Position numbers and translations under genes: made by a program
Notes under the pieces: model-generated
Database searches by the model: none
Told to the model about the DNA's origin: nothing
What the model saw: only the letters and a program-made list of their open reading frames with translations
From: Nemophila menziesii
Lineage: Eukaryota; Streptophyta; Magnoliopsida; Boraginales; Hydrophyllaceae
Direction: 5' to 3'
DNA: 64,000 nt
NCBI GenBank assembly: GCA_029959085.1
Contig: JARWIR010000011.1
Span: 7,131,840-7,195,839, forward strand
In this document: piece by piece, positions 1-11,849 of the stretch
Numbering within the stretch: position 1 is the first letter of the stretch
Layout of the letters: each line of letters opens with the position of its first letter

Positions 1-2090
1 ATCTCTCTCAAGCATTTAGTTAAATAGGTTTGTTATGTCATTTAAGCATCTGTATTTATCATATGTTTCAATAACTATGTTTAGCAAGAAAACTAGTCGA
101 AAGTGAAATAAGACGAGGTGAGACTTGAGCCTCAACAATGGCTTGGGATTGCGAGCATATTTGGAAAAGGTGAGCGATCAAAAATAAATCGTGAAGGATA
201 GATATGGCTTTCGAAAGTTCATCCAAATTTATGTGGTTGAGGATTTCGATTTAGAGCTTTAACATCTGTGGGTTTTGATGGTTTGGACCGGTAGGAGGTG
301 GTGGTTTTGTAGTTGAGATTGATGGCCAAGAGTATCGATTTGAGATTAATTTTTAAGATTTTAGTAGTATTTGATATGTAATATAGATGGTAAAGATGTA
401 ATATTTACCTATCTGATCAATTTATTATTCTTTGGGGCATGTAAAATATTAATTTGATTTTTTGGGTCATGTACACCTTATAAAAAAACAATTATTTAAA
501 AAAATTGATATTAAAATTTATTATATTATTTTTTAAAAAATTTGTCTTAAAATATAAATGTTATTTCTTAATTTTCTTAATTAAACAATAAAATTTTTTG
601 AAAAAATAAACTATGAAATTACATATTTATATACGTAGTTAATGAAAATGAAGGTAACATTTTTTAAGAGTGTCAAAATTTTTTACCGTTAAATATATAA
701 ATTTTATCTTGTTTAAAAAGAGTTTTGACAAAAGACAAAAAAACTAGAAAAATTCTAAATTTTGTATTGGTGATCATCTAAGCAAATCTATTATCTCTTC
801 CACAAGATCAAAAGAGCAAACTCGTGATGATAAGGTGTTGAGAAATATTAATACTGAACTTAAGAGAAAGATATATGGAGAGAATATTTTTTGTATATTT
901 GAAACTAGTTTAGTATAATATAAAGATTTTAATATATATATAATTTTAAAAAGTAAATAGTATAATTGGAGATGTGGGTATAATATATTTATTAAATAAA
1001 AATATGCATTGAATATATTTTTATAAAATTAAGATTTTAGTAGTACATAATGTTATAAATATAATTTTATTGGTAATAATTCAAAAAAAATCTTTTACTA
1101 AAAGGAGAAAAGAGAAAAAAGATATGTGTATTAGTGTTTTATTCGGGGTGAAAGTATTATATTAGGTTAAGAGGAATTCTATACAAGACATAAAGTGTGT
1201 ATTGGTGGATATTACATCAAATAAATAGAGCTCAGGAGACACAAAAGATATAAAGATTGTTGTGCCTCAAGCAAATCTTATACGAGTTATAAGAAGGTTG
1301 AGCTTACTTGCTATCATTATCATAAGAGTCGTCATCTCTATCCTAAAGTGATTATAAAGATCATGTGACCAACTATATTTCTTTCATGGCTACTTAAAAA
1401 TAAAAAGAAGATGAGGTAAACTCCAACTCTAACTTATGTTTATCTCAAGATCAATTAGATGATGGTATTAAATTATCGTATGATTTTTTAAGGTGATTTC
1501 AAACACTTTCTTAAATCAAACAAAAAATCAAATATTTGAAAACATTTTTTATAAATTTATTTAGGAAACAATGATGAGCTTGAGCATAATAACTCTTTCA
1601 TTGTCAAATAAAATTCCTCTCTTTTGGAAAATTAAAAGATCTAGAATGAATTGTTTGAAGTTTACACAAAGAAAAAAATATTATGATTTATCGTTGGGAA
1701 GCCAAGTTACTCATCAAGAGAATGGTGGTTTATGTTTTATCCCTTTGTTAATATAAATTATTCTAAAATCATTTTTGTGAGAGCGTTAATATATTTTCCT
1801 CTTCTAGATTTACTTTTTCCAAATTTGATCTAAACACTTGTACCTATAGTGAACCTGATGATCACGATGTGGGTGATTGTAAATAGCATTAACAACTTTA
1901 ATATGGTCCAATGATTTATCCATATAAAAGGAAAAAATAAAGTGCAAAGAGAAATGACAACACTAACCCCCATAAAACTAAAATAAATTGTAAAAGTACT
2001 GAGTACGAGTAATATACTCAAAGAAAAAGAATCGAGTATGAGACCCATACTCAGTATTTTTATCTAGTATATGAATAATACTCAATAAAA
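1..2090 (+). mobile_element. SIRE-type Ty1/copia relic A1 (non-coding part plus gag tail)
   Basis: The start matches 40,703 and 46,071 onward, so this is the third copy of the same composite repeat. From about 410 to 1,100 lies an AT-rich non-coding stretch repeated at about 5,265, 41,110 and 46,440. From about 1,200 to 1,750 the translation, across frameshifts, recalls the C-terminal Gag of SIRE/Maximus-type copia elements: an Arg/Lys/Tyr-rich stretch, a decayed zinc knuckle (CYHYHKS-H) and an acidic Asn/Asp-Glu-Leu segment. All frames are interrupted and nothing is translatable at length. The left end is cut by the window edge. The lineage rests mainly on the RT remnant of the sister copy at 4.2-5.2 kb. 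Confidence 0.6.
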
Positions 2091-2625
2091 ATGCCTCACA
2101 TTTTTTCATTTATTTCTAGTAAATAAATAATCTATATAATTTTCCTCGTATTATGTATCTTGTTCCGTCAAGGTACCATTACTTTATTTTGGGTAATGCA
2201 TATTCCATTGTTTGTTGGTTGAATAATTGATGTCATATTATTTGGATGTGCACACTTTACAATTTTTATAATTTTATAATTATTCATTAGATTTCCTTAT
2301 TCGAGGCTTGTATATTTTGAACCGAATGACGTACCATACTTCATGAATAAGTTATAGACATTAGAGATCTACAACCTATGTTTGTTAGATACATAACATG
2401 TTTATCACGATTTATGAATTTGTTAAATCCATCTAGTTGAATATTTGTTATATGTCTATTTGAGAAAATAATCTATAATGCTCGTGTTTACGACATGTTT
2501 TGGGATTTCAAAACATTCAACATACTTATAAATGTATCAGGTATATTATTTTTTTATATTTTGCAAATGGATATTCTTTTGAACTTCATGTTATAATTAT
2601 TTTGTGACATAATAGATATGTTTAA
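2091..2625. other. AT-rich spacer, nothing recognised
   Basis: I see no coding frame, terminal inverted repeat or long match to other parts of the window. It separates two relic blocks. Confidence 0.5.
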
Positions 2626-3839
2626 ATACAATTCGCATAAAAAACTTTAATTATGACATTTAGGCTTTAATAGACTTGAATATTTAGGTTACTTTAGTGT
2701 AATACTGTAAGAACACATGATTCTTTCTTCTTTTTTTTAAATATTTTTTTAATATTCATGAAATCCATATGAGTTTTTCATCATCAAACAAATCATGCTT
2801 CAATACGATATTATTATATTAAGGTTTTGATCCTTCTTGATTCTTTTAAATTTTAAGGTGATAATTTAAAACAAGGTTTGAAGCCCCATTAATATTTGAT
2901 CTTGGCTTCAAACCTTTAAATAATTTTTTCAATAATTCGGGTATATAAATTTTGTTCAAGGTTTCGAGCCTATACAGTTTGCTATGTATTTCTTCAATAT
3001 AAATTTTATTGTAGAATTCAGACCAATAAAAAAATTTGGACGTTAGGCGTTATGAATATTTTTTCATAAAATAGATGATTAAAAGGGTCTTTGCAATATA
3101 TACTTTAAGAATTTCTATGAAAAACAAACAAATATGATAACATATGAGAAGAATAAAACTCAATAAATCTTACCAAATCCAATACCTCTTATACAAGATC
3201 GATGTTAAGAAATAGTAGAACTAAATTAAAAAGAAATATATTTGAAGAGAATATATCTTGTATAACTAAAACTAGTTTAGTAAAATAGAAAGATTTTAAT
3301 ATATATATATATAAATATCTAGATATGTATATATATAGTTTTTAAATATTAATTAGATGATGGTATTGAAATATCATATGATTTTTTACGTGATTATAAA
3401 TACTCTCCTAAATCAAACAAAAAACCAAAATTTTGAAAACTTTATACAAACTTCTTTAGGAAACAATGATGAACTCGAGGATAATACTTCTATCATTGTC
3501 AAATACAATTACTTTCTTTTGAAAAAGTTAAAAGATCTAGGAGGAATTTTTTAAAGTTTACACAAAGATAAATATAATTTGATTTATTGTTAGGAAGCCA
3601 ATTTACTCGTCATGAAAAGGGTAGTTTTTTTTTATCAGTTTGTTAATCTTATTTCCTCTAAAATCGTTTTTTGTTAGAGCATCAAATATAGTTTCCTCTT
3701 CTAGCTTTCCTTTTTCCAAACTTGATCTAAATACTTGTACCTATGGTTCCCTGATTTATCTATGTAAAAGGCCAAAATGAATTTGTAAAGAGAAAGGGCT
3801 ACTTAATCCCCCATAGACCCAACTTGAATACCTAATATG

Positions 3840-4060
3840 TAATTCTATTATCTTGTAGGGTAAGAAGAGCCTCAATAAAAAAATATTGGTACTCGATAAT
3901 GGATGATTTAGGCATATGAAGGGAAATGACTCACTCTTATAAAAGATTACAAGAAAAGGAGGTAATGGAAAAGTAACTTTTTCCAATAACATTGGAAGAG
4001 AAGTTTTTGGAAAAGAAACCATTGGTCGTAAGGATTATTTTTATATAAAAAATGTGCGTT
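3840..4060 (+). pseudogene. Copia aspartic protease remnant
   Basis: The translation shows the retropepsin entry motif in altered form (LVLDNG in place of LVLDSG), then RHMKGN, a Lys/Gly-rich stretch and KVTFSNN, the usual order in SIRE-type proteases. Asp-Asn-Gly in place of Asp-Ser-Gly plus in-frame stops show loss of function. The better-preserved sister is at 8,265-8,477. Confidence 0.6.
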
Positions 4061-4229
4061 TTTGATTGAATTTCCTATAATATTCTTAGTATTAATCCAT
4101 GCACGTTGAATTTGATGATGGAAATCCTTTTGAAAGAAAGTTAAAAAATAATAGATTGAATATACCACGTTACATCAACTTGAAGAAGAAGTAAAACCTA
4201 TTATATCATAACCTTAAATTTATCCTCAT

Positions 4230-5240
4230 ACTCAAATTATTGAAGAGATGAATGATGAAACTTCCAAGGAACTTCTTAGAAGTATAAAGAATGTTAGAAG
4301 ACTCTTGCCAAAGATAATACTTGGTGATCCAATGAAAGGGCTAAGGACACATTCAACTCTTAATGATTTGTGTTCTCGTTGTGATTTGTTGTCTAAATTC
4401 AAACCAGAGAATACCAAATAAGATCTACTTGATGATCATTTGGTAAATGAAATGCATGATGAGTTAAATCATTTTGAAAAAACAAATGTATTGAATCTTG
4501 ATGAATAACCTATTGATAACAATATCATTGGAACATGATTGGTACTTTGTAAAAAACTTGATTTTTCAAATATTATAACTAGAAACAAACCTCGCCTTTT
4601 TTTTCAAGGGTATAACCCAGATTAAGGTATTAATTTTGATGATACATTTTCTTCCGCAACTAAATTAGAATCTATGCGTATGCTACTAGATTTTTCTTAT
4701 GGCATGTAATTTAAACGATTTTAAATGTATGTAAAAAATTCCTTTATAAATGGTTTTATTGTTAAAGAGGTTCCTAGAGATCTAAAAATCTTAATTATTC
4801 AAATCATGTTTTTAGACCTAAAAATAGATAAATTGTTTAAAAGAAGTTCCTAGGGCATACTTTGATAGGCAAAGCTCTATTTTAGTCCAAGATGGTTTTC
4901 AAAAAAGAAAAATTGATTCTTCCTGTTTTATAAAATATAAAACATGATGATGTGCTTATTGATCAAATATATGTTGATGATATCATATTTGGTTCTACTA
5001 ATAAAACTCTTTGTAAGGATTTTGATATGAGTATGCATAGTAAATTCTAATTAAGCATGATTGGAGAATTTTACTTCTTCCTCGAATTAAAAACTATAGA
5101 AAATGAAAGATAGGATCTATCTCAACAGAACTAAATAAGCCAAGGATCTTATTAAGAAGTTTGAACTAAATAATTCCAAGTAGGTTGGAACTCCCATATA
5201 GAAACATCCACAACTCTTAATAAACGAGAATAAAAGGTAA
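4230..5240 (+). pseudogene. Copia reverse transcriptase remnant (SIRE type)
   Basis: Conceptual translation with stops tolerated shows features of the region just before RT (an ILGDPMKGLRTHSTL stretch, then a DLL-DDHLVNEMHDELNHFE block) and RT blocks in order: IIGT-LVLCKKLDFSNIITR, RNKPRLFFQGYN, GINFDDTFSSATKLESMRML, then a degraded YVDD region near 4,970 (VDDIIFGST-like) and a KKFELNNSK block near 5,160. This order matches the SIRE/Maximus lineage of Ty1/copia. At least six in-frame stops and several frameshifts make it inactive. A shorter homologous piece is at 43,508-44,010. Confidence 0.7.
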
Positions 5241-5259
5241 CGATGTTGATGAGATGACG

Positions 5260-6250
5260 TACCTAGCTGATTAATTGATTATTCTTTGGGGCAAGTAAAA
5301 TATTAATTTGATTTTTTAGATCATTGACCATTAAAAAAATATATACACCTTTTAAATAAATAAATTATTTAAACATTTGATATTAAATTTTAGTATATTA
5401 TTTAAAAGAAAAAATTGTGTCTAAAAATATAAATATTATTTCTTAAAGATCTTATTTAAATAATAAAATTAAAAAAACTTAAACTATGAAATTGCATCTT
5501 TATATACGTATGTAATGAAGGATACTTTTTTTAAGAGAGTAAAAAATTTGACCATAAAATATAAATTTTTCATGTTCAAAAAGAGTCTTGACAAAAGACA
5601 AAAAAAATTGGGTGAATTCCCTAGAGGGTATTGGTTATCATCTTAGCAAATCCATTCATAAGATCAAAAGAGCAAACTCGTGATGATAAGGTGTTGAGAA
5701 ATATTAAAAGTGGACTAAAGAGAAAGATATATGGAGAATATATTTTTTGTATATCTAAATCTAGTTTGGCATAATAGAAAATTTTTAATATATATATATA
5801 TAATTTAAAAAAGTAAAGGGTAGAATTAGAGACGTGGGTATTATATGTTAATTAAGTAAATATAGTGTATTGAATATATTTGTATAAAATGAAGATTTTA
5901 ATAGTGCATAATGTTATAAATAATATCATATTATTTTAATTTTTTTATTTTTGATATAGCTAATTCAGGAGTATACACTTGATATTATACTATGAAACAA
6001 ATATTCTATTCACTTGTTAATTTTATATTTGTTCGTTCAAAATCCACAATTAGCTTAGTAGCACTTGAACTTGTATTAAGACTTTCTTTTACCCAATTTA
6101 ATAAGAAGTTATTTTATTATCCAAATGGTAAAAAAAATTCATATTTACAAGGGAGGTCACACATTTATAACATTGGTTTTCCAAAGTTTAAACATATTAT
6201 CCAAAATATTTGTGCATTTTATAATTTTATTTAGTTTTCTAACTTAGCTA
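5260..6250 (+). repeat. Copia non-coding repeat copy A3 (LTR- or leader-like)
   Basis: 5,265-5,930 repeats the AT-rich segment at about 410-1,060, with the shared string of the RSKEQTRDDKVLR frame near 5,665. 5,930-6,250 repeats 43,390-43,510 and 48,670-48,850. An open frame at 5,992-6,234 has no recognisable domain and its relatives are broken, so I do not call it a gene. 6,250-6,480 holds nothing recognised. Confidence 0.5.
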
Positions 6251-7362
6251 CCCCTAATGTTATGTCTTTCTATAAATTAAGCTTATTTTCTTATTTAAAG
6301 ATATGCCAAATCTATCAACAAACTTCTGGTTCATATATTAGTTCTTGAATTATAAATAGGAACAAACTTCTTGTTCATAATGTGTAAGCATATTTTCATC
6401 ATCAAGTCTTTACAAATTTAGTGAAAAAATCATACCAATATTCCAGCACAATCCTTTTGGGAAATAATAAATAAGTTTATCCACAATTCGCATAAAAAAC
6501 TTTAATTATGACATTTAGGCTTTAATAGACTTAAATATTTAGGTTACTTTAGTGCAATACTTTAAGAACACATAATTATTTCTTTTTTAAATTTTTGTAA
6601 TATTCATGAAATCCATATGAGTTATTCCACATCAAACAAATCTTGCTTCAAAATTATATTTTTAAGTTAAGGTTTTGAGCCTTCGTAATTTTTGTTAATT
6701 TCGAGGTGATAATTTAAAACAAGGTTCGAAGCCCCATTAATATTTGATCTTGCCTTCAAAACTTTAAATAATGTTTTCAATAATTTGGGTATATAAATTT
6801 TGTTCAAGGTTCAAGCCTATAAAGTTTTTCTTATGCTTAATCCATATAAAGTTTATTGTAGATTTCAGACCTATAAAAGAAATTTGGGCACTAGGCGTTA
6901 TGAATATTTTTTCAAAAAAAAAATGATGAAAAATGTCTTTGGAATATATACTTTAAGAATTTCTATGATAAGAAAACAAATATGAAAACATATGAAAAGA
7001 ATAAAACTCAATAAATCTTACCAAATCCATTACCTATTCTACAAGATCAAAAGAGAAAACCATGCTGATAAGATGTTGAGAAATAGTAGAACTAAACTAA
7101 AAAGAAAGAAATACGGAGAGAATATTTCTTGTATATCTAAAACTAGTTTAGTATAACAAAGAGATTTTAATATATATATATATAGTTTTAAAAATTAAAG
7201 AGTAGAATTAGAGATATGGGTATAATATATTTATTAAATAAAAAATAAGTATTGAATATGTTTTTATAAAATGATGATTTTAATGGTATATAATGTTATA
7301 AATAGAAGTTTATTGGTAATAATTCAAAAAAATCAATTACTAAAAAGTGAAAAAAAGGATAT

Positions 7363-7960
7363 GTGAGTTATTGTTTTATTCTGGGTGAAAGTATTATATT
7401 ATATCAAGAGGTATTCTATAAAAGACATAAGTGTGTATTGGTGGGTATTACATCAAATAAAATAGAGCTTATGAGACACAAAAGATATAATGATTGTGGT
7501 GCCTCAAGAAAACTTTACAAGAGTCATATGAAGAATGAGCCTACTTGTTATCATTATCATAAGAGTGGCCATATTAAATCTAATGTCCCTAATATTCTAA
7601 AAGAAAAGCCAATTAAGGCAATAATGCAACATGTGTTGATGCTTGCTCAAATCAAAGTGATGATGAAGATCATGTAGCCAACTATGTTTCCTTCATGGCT
7701 ACTAAAAAGGAGAAGAAGATGAGGTAAACTCTAACCCTAACTTCTGCTTATCTCAAGATTAATCCGATGATGGTATCGAAATATCTTATGATTTTTTTAC
7801 GTGATTACAAAAAATCTCTTAAATCAAACAAAAACCAAATTTTTGAAAACTTTTTACAAACTTCATTGGAAACAATAATGAACTCGAGGATAATACTTCC
7901 ATCATTGTCAAATAAAATTCCTTTCTTTTGGTAAGTCAAAAGATCTAGAATGATTTTTTT
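7363..7960 (+). pseudogene. Copia Gag C-terminal remnant with dead zinc knuckle
   Basis: The first frame (7,363-7,677) contains a basic stretch (LMRHKRYNDCGASRK) and then CYHYHKSGHIKSNVP. This occupies the place of the CX2CX4HX4C knuckle, but the second Cys is Tyr and the last Cys is lost, so zinc binding is not expected. A frameshift near 7,620 moves the reading to the acidic NQSDDEDHVANYVSFMAT segment typical of the Gag-protease linker in SIRE-type copia. Homologous broken copies lie at 1.2, 41.9 and 47.2 kb. Confidence 0.65.
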
Positions 7961-8264
7961 AAATTTTACACAAAGATAAATATAATTTGATTTATTGTTA
8001 GGAATCAAAAAAAGTTACTCGTCAAGAAAAGGGTGGTTTTTGTTTTGATCCCTTTGTTAATCCTAGTTTTTCTAAAATCGTTTTTGTGAGAGCATCACGT
8101 ATAGTTTCCTATTCTAGCTTTCCTTTTTCCAAATTTGATCTAAATACTTGTACCTATGGTTCCCATATTTATCTATGTAAAACGCCAAAATGAATTTTAA
8201 AGAGAAAGGGCAACGTTAATCCCCATAGACCTAACTTGAATACCTAATATCTAATTCTATTGTC

Positions 8265-8477
8265 TTGTACGGTAAGAAGAGCATCAATAATATCATATTG
8301 GTACTTGATAGTGGAAGATATAGGCATATTAAAGAAAATGAATCACTCTTATACAATATTACAAGAAAAGGACATAATGGAAAAGTAACTTTCTCCAATA
8401 ACATGGGAGGAGAATTTTTTGAAAAAGGAACCATTGGTAGTATGGATTATTTTAAAAAATGTTCTTTTGTTAATTGA
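8265..8477 (+). pseudogene. Copia protease fragment, 70 codons
   Basis: An open frame carrying LVLDSGRYRHIKENESLL, which resembles the retropepsin active-site segment (Asp-Ser-Gly) followed by a His-containing loop, then KVTFSNN and a GTIG motif. It stops after about 70 residues, and the remaining protease, integrase and RT are absent. I read it as a surviving stretch of an otherwise dead element. Confidence 0.65.
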
Positions 8478-8849
8478 ATTTTATATTATCTTCTTAATTT
8501 AATCAATTATGGTTAAATTAGAACCATCTATATATAATGTTTTAAAAAAATTAAAAAAAGAGGTTTTTTTTAATGTGAGTAGAGTAGGTATTTACATAGT
8601 AAAATTTAAAATCTTATGTGCTAAAGTTAGATAGTTATCGAGTTTTAAAGATAATCATTGGTTGTGACATAGGCTTATTGGTCGTGCTAGTATTGATTTT
8701 CTTGTAAATCATTTCTTTTGGATATGGTGCATTTTAACTACTCTTATTTATGTATGATATTATCCCAAAGAAAGAGTATGAAACATTTATAATACACACT
8801 TCTGGTGTTAGTTTCAAAAAACAATTCAAAGATATACGGTGTTACTGAC

Positions 8850-9316
8850 ATTTCTGGATTATACAAGATACTCATTGAGAAGGCACATAATTGAAGAAAA
8901 AGATTAACATTTAAATTACTTGACTAGTCACTGTGTTAACGTACACCATCAGGATTGCCCCTCCAAACAGGTAAATCTCAAAACTAAACTCCATTTATAT
9001 AGTTAACGTCGTCACATTCTTAATTCATACTAACAATGTGACATTAAAGAAATATAATTACAACATGGACAATAAGAATATAAAAAAAGTTGATTATGAA
9101 ATATAATTTTTACAATCAGAATAGTCCCAAAGATTTTCTTTCTTTTTTAGGAAGGCGCAACAATGAGAGTGATTTAAGGGATCATTTAGAAGCTCAAAAT
9201 TATTGAAGGCCTCAACAATGTGACCTTTTTGAACGCTGATGACATAGCTAAGATTCTAATAGAAGATGAAGTCATCATTACCACCGTGGAGGAGGAAAAT
9301 GAGAAGAAAATTTGAG
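8850..9316 (+). pseudogene. Captured gene fragment, two exons and one intron (R1 copy 1)
   Basis: An exon-like segment ends at 8,970 with CAG, followed by GTAAATCTC; a pyrimidine-rich tract ends in TTTTTTAG at 9,150, giving a 180-bp GT-AG intron. The next exon reads EGATMRVI, stop, GII, stop, KLKIIEGLNNVTFLNADDIA, then an acidic tail. A diverged minus-strand relative at 38,570-38,902 has the same splice sites and frame (LNTYHQDFLSKLQ then DGASNRF and EKLKIIEDLN). I do not recognise the protein family. Stops within the second exon make it non-functional here. Confidence 0.5.
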
Positions 9317-9570
9317 TAAGTGTGGGTTGGGATAATGGTGTAAGTATTTTGATGTAAATTTAGATTAAAGAATCAAATCGTAAAAAAAAATATTTAAATG
9401 AGATTATGAGAGGTCCAAGGGATTTTAAAAAAGTTGTGGGGAAGTTTTTGAGACTACTGAAAGGATTAAGGAAAAAATAAGTGTAGAGAAAAAAAAGAAT
9501 ACTAGATATATGGTGTTTTATTATAAAAAATATGTCATATTTATTCCTTCTTTATTTTTAAAACCCTAAA

Positions 9571-10509
9571 CATCATGGTGGATTGGGTATTCCTAATATA
9601 GAAACTATTAACAAGGTCTGCTTATTATATAGCCACACCAGGGTTTGGAAATAGCTACTCAAAGTTAGGAATCTAGCTCTTAATTTCATTTACCACAAAG
9701 TAAACAATGGTGAACTTACATTTATGATGTGGGATAAATGACTTAATCATAGTAATATTTCCATAGTTCTGAATAAATAAGTTGATTAGTTGGGTATAAA
9801 CTGTAATAAGACTGTTGTTGATTGCTTTGGTAATTCAAGATGGAGGCTTCCTTCATCAATTGGTGGTTTACTACAGTATCTTCAAGGAATTATACTCAAT
9901 AATCAAAGTGTTAAAATATTCTAGAGTGAATCAATAAAAGGTAAATTCTCCTTTAGCAAAACAATGAACAAAATGAATGAAGGCTTACCTGAGTCAAATT
10001 GTACAATATTGTATGGGGTAAGTGTTGTATTCCTCGCTGCTCCTTTATAGAGTGGTTGGCTTGTCAAAATAGACTGGCCACCAAAAAATTGATTATTAGA
10101 ATGGGGATTAATTTCCAATTCTTGTGAATTTTGTTTAATCAGCGCTCTTTCTGCAAAAGGATTCTCGAAAAGTTGCTTGATAAGTGTTGTATTTCTGCTG
10201 TTCGTTTGAATTGGGAAGACCTAATAAATATTTGCATCAATTTTGGGACTAGCAATTCGAAAATCATTATCATATGGTTGTGCTTCATGCTTTCGGAGTA
10301 AGGAAGGAAGACAATTAGAGGCGAAATGGCTTAATATTGATTTCTCTTATTTTTAATTTTATGTAATTTTTTATTAAGATTTTTCTTAATTTGTAATGTT
10401 AGTAGGAGGCTTATTTTTGGCTTTTCTTGTAACCCATTGGGCTATACAAAATGTAATGGATGTTTGAGATACCCACTTAAAATATTTGATGGATTCGCCA
10501 ATAAAAAAA
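9571..10509 (+). mobile_element. 5'-truncated L1-type LINE tail (copy 1)
   Basis: Begins HGGLGIPNIETINKVCLLYS, which resembles the segment after the RT domain in plant L1 LINEs. It runs through WRLPSSIGG and the CEFCLI Cys pair of a zf-RVT-type zinc-binding domain, with frameshifts near 10,180. The 3' part has a typical plant LINE end (a GYTKCNG-type stretch, TTTGATGGATTCGCC) and finishes in AATAAAAAAA at 10,500-10,509. EN and most of RT are absent, consistent with 5' truncation during target-primed reverse transcription. The relative at 38 kb lacks this segment. Confidence 0.7.
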
Positions 10510-11849
10510 CCACAAACCACCGCCTCCAAATAAACATACGTTACAAGTTTGTATCAATTTCTTCTACTCAATTTTTTTCAAACCTTTTATTATCTTCTTC
10601 CTCTTGTCCTTTTATTACCACCGCATTCTTTTTGAATTCTTTTTGTGCTCATATATTTTTAACATCGACTTGCAATTTGATGAAATTTCAATCAAGATAT
10701 CATAGACAAGGTAAAATTTAATATAGTATTTTTAAAACTATTGCGTTGCTTTATATTTGTACTTTGTCATTAGGCATTCTGATATTTTAATTCAAAACAT
10801 AAAAAAATGCTTATGTTTTTTTTTTATCTATTAATAAGCAATGAGTAAATTACGTTTTTAAAATTGATATTATCTAATTGTAATTCTGATCCACAACACT
10901 TTTGTTTGCAATTTCTCATTTCCTGATTTAAAATTTTGGTTAAGTTAGTTAAACCTAACTCTGATTAAATGGATTTGGTCATCAATTAAGTAAATGTTTC
11001 ATAATAAAAATGAAAGAAAACACAATTTAGGTTTCCAATGCTAATCTCTCTCAATATATTTAGTGATTAAACATAATTATGTATATTGGCTAGATTTTTT
11101 ATTGATACTTTTTTAATAAATTTAAGATCCTCATTGAGTATTACTTTCTTTTGTAATGTTTCTTTAATTTTTTATACTAAGATATGATACAATGAATATG
11201 GATTATGATAGTACTTAAAATACTCTTTGTCATAATCCATGTTAAATATAACTATCCATGTTAAAAATATTACTTTTTAAGAGAAAAAAAAAGAAATTGA
11301 GAAAACTAAGTGTATCAATATCAAAAAAATCTAGGATTTAAGTATTCTTTTTATAAAATAAAAAAATAAGAAATACTCAATAATTTTTTTATAACTATAA
11401 TTTGCAATATACCAAAGCATGAATGATCAAATAAAAAACTAGATATTATAGAAATTGAATTTATTATGTAACATGTCTTTTCATTCTCTTAGTTTAGAAG
11501 AAAAGTTCTCACTCTCACCTCTCGATTATTTTGTTTAATGTTCATGTATCTCTTTAAATTTTGTTCAAGCTACTTATTTAAATTACTATTGTAAGATCAA
11601 TAATTTAAGTTTTTAATTTTAATTAACAGTAAATAACGGATTCTCCACGATTCTGCATCAATAACGTTATTCTCCCCATTTTGGTCGTGCTAGTATTGAT
11701 TTTCTTGTAAATCATTTCTTTTGGATATGGTGCATTTCAACTACTCTTATTTATGTATGATATTATCCCAAAGAAAGAGTATGAAACATTTATAATACAC
11801 ACTGGTGTTAGTTTCAAAAAACAATTCAAAGATATACGGTGTTACTGAC

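Larger units (their letters stand above)
2626..5250 (+). mobile_element. SIRE-type Ty1/copia relic A2 (gag tail, protease, RT; integrase missing)
   Basis: 2,630-3,330 is a direct repeat of 6,480-7,200. It is followed by a gag-tail remnant (3,357-3,554), a protease remnant (about 3,840-4,060) and a reverse-transcriptase remnant (4,230-5,240). No GAG-pre-integrase or integrase motif lies between protease and RT, so a large internal deletion is inferred. The same protease and gag pieces recur at 7.4-8.5 kb, and the RT piece at 43.5-44.0 kb. Many stops and frameshifts make this a dead element. Confidence 0.65.
6480..8560 (+). mobile_element. SIRE-type Ty1/copia relic A4 (gag tail and protease)
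   Basis: Begins with the repeat shared with 2,630-3,330 and continues through a gag C-terminus (7,363-7,960) to a protease fragment (8,265-8,477). It is the best-preserved of the SIRE-type gag/protease relics here. It ends near 8,560, just before the 3-kb tandem unit. No integrase or RT follows. Confidence 0.65.
8678..11680 (+). repeat. 3.0-kb tandem unit R1, copy 1
   Basis: The sequence beginning TTGGTCGTGCTAGTATTG recurs at 11,681 and 14,667, giving periods of 3,003 and 2,986 bp. Order inside the unit: exon-intron-exon gene fragment (to about 9,316), spacer, 5'-truncated LINE tail (9,571-10,509), AT-rich DNA, a segment of dispersed repeat P (about 11,225-11,634), and a 38-bp junction motif (11,635-11,672). 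Copies 1 and 2 differ only by scattered substitutions and short indels, so this duplication is young compared with the others in the window. Confidence 0.9.

Noticed and set aside
9561..9570. Telomere-like AAACCCTAAA
   Set aside because: A single copy of the motif; no array, so no interstitial telomere.
9921..10118. Minus-strand 65-codon frame repeated at 12,919
   Set aside because: Antisense to the LINE zinc-domain remnant; recurrence is due to the R1 duplication.
10437..10721. 94-codon plus frame (and its copy at 13,414-13,704) as a gene
   Set aside because: It spans the LINE 3' end and A-run into flanking DNA; duplication of the unit explains its recurrence.
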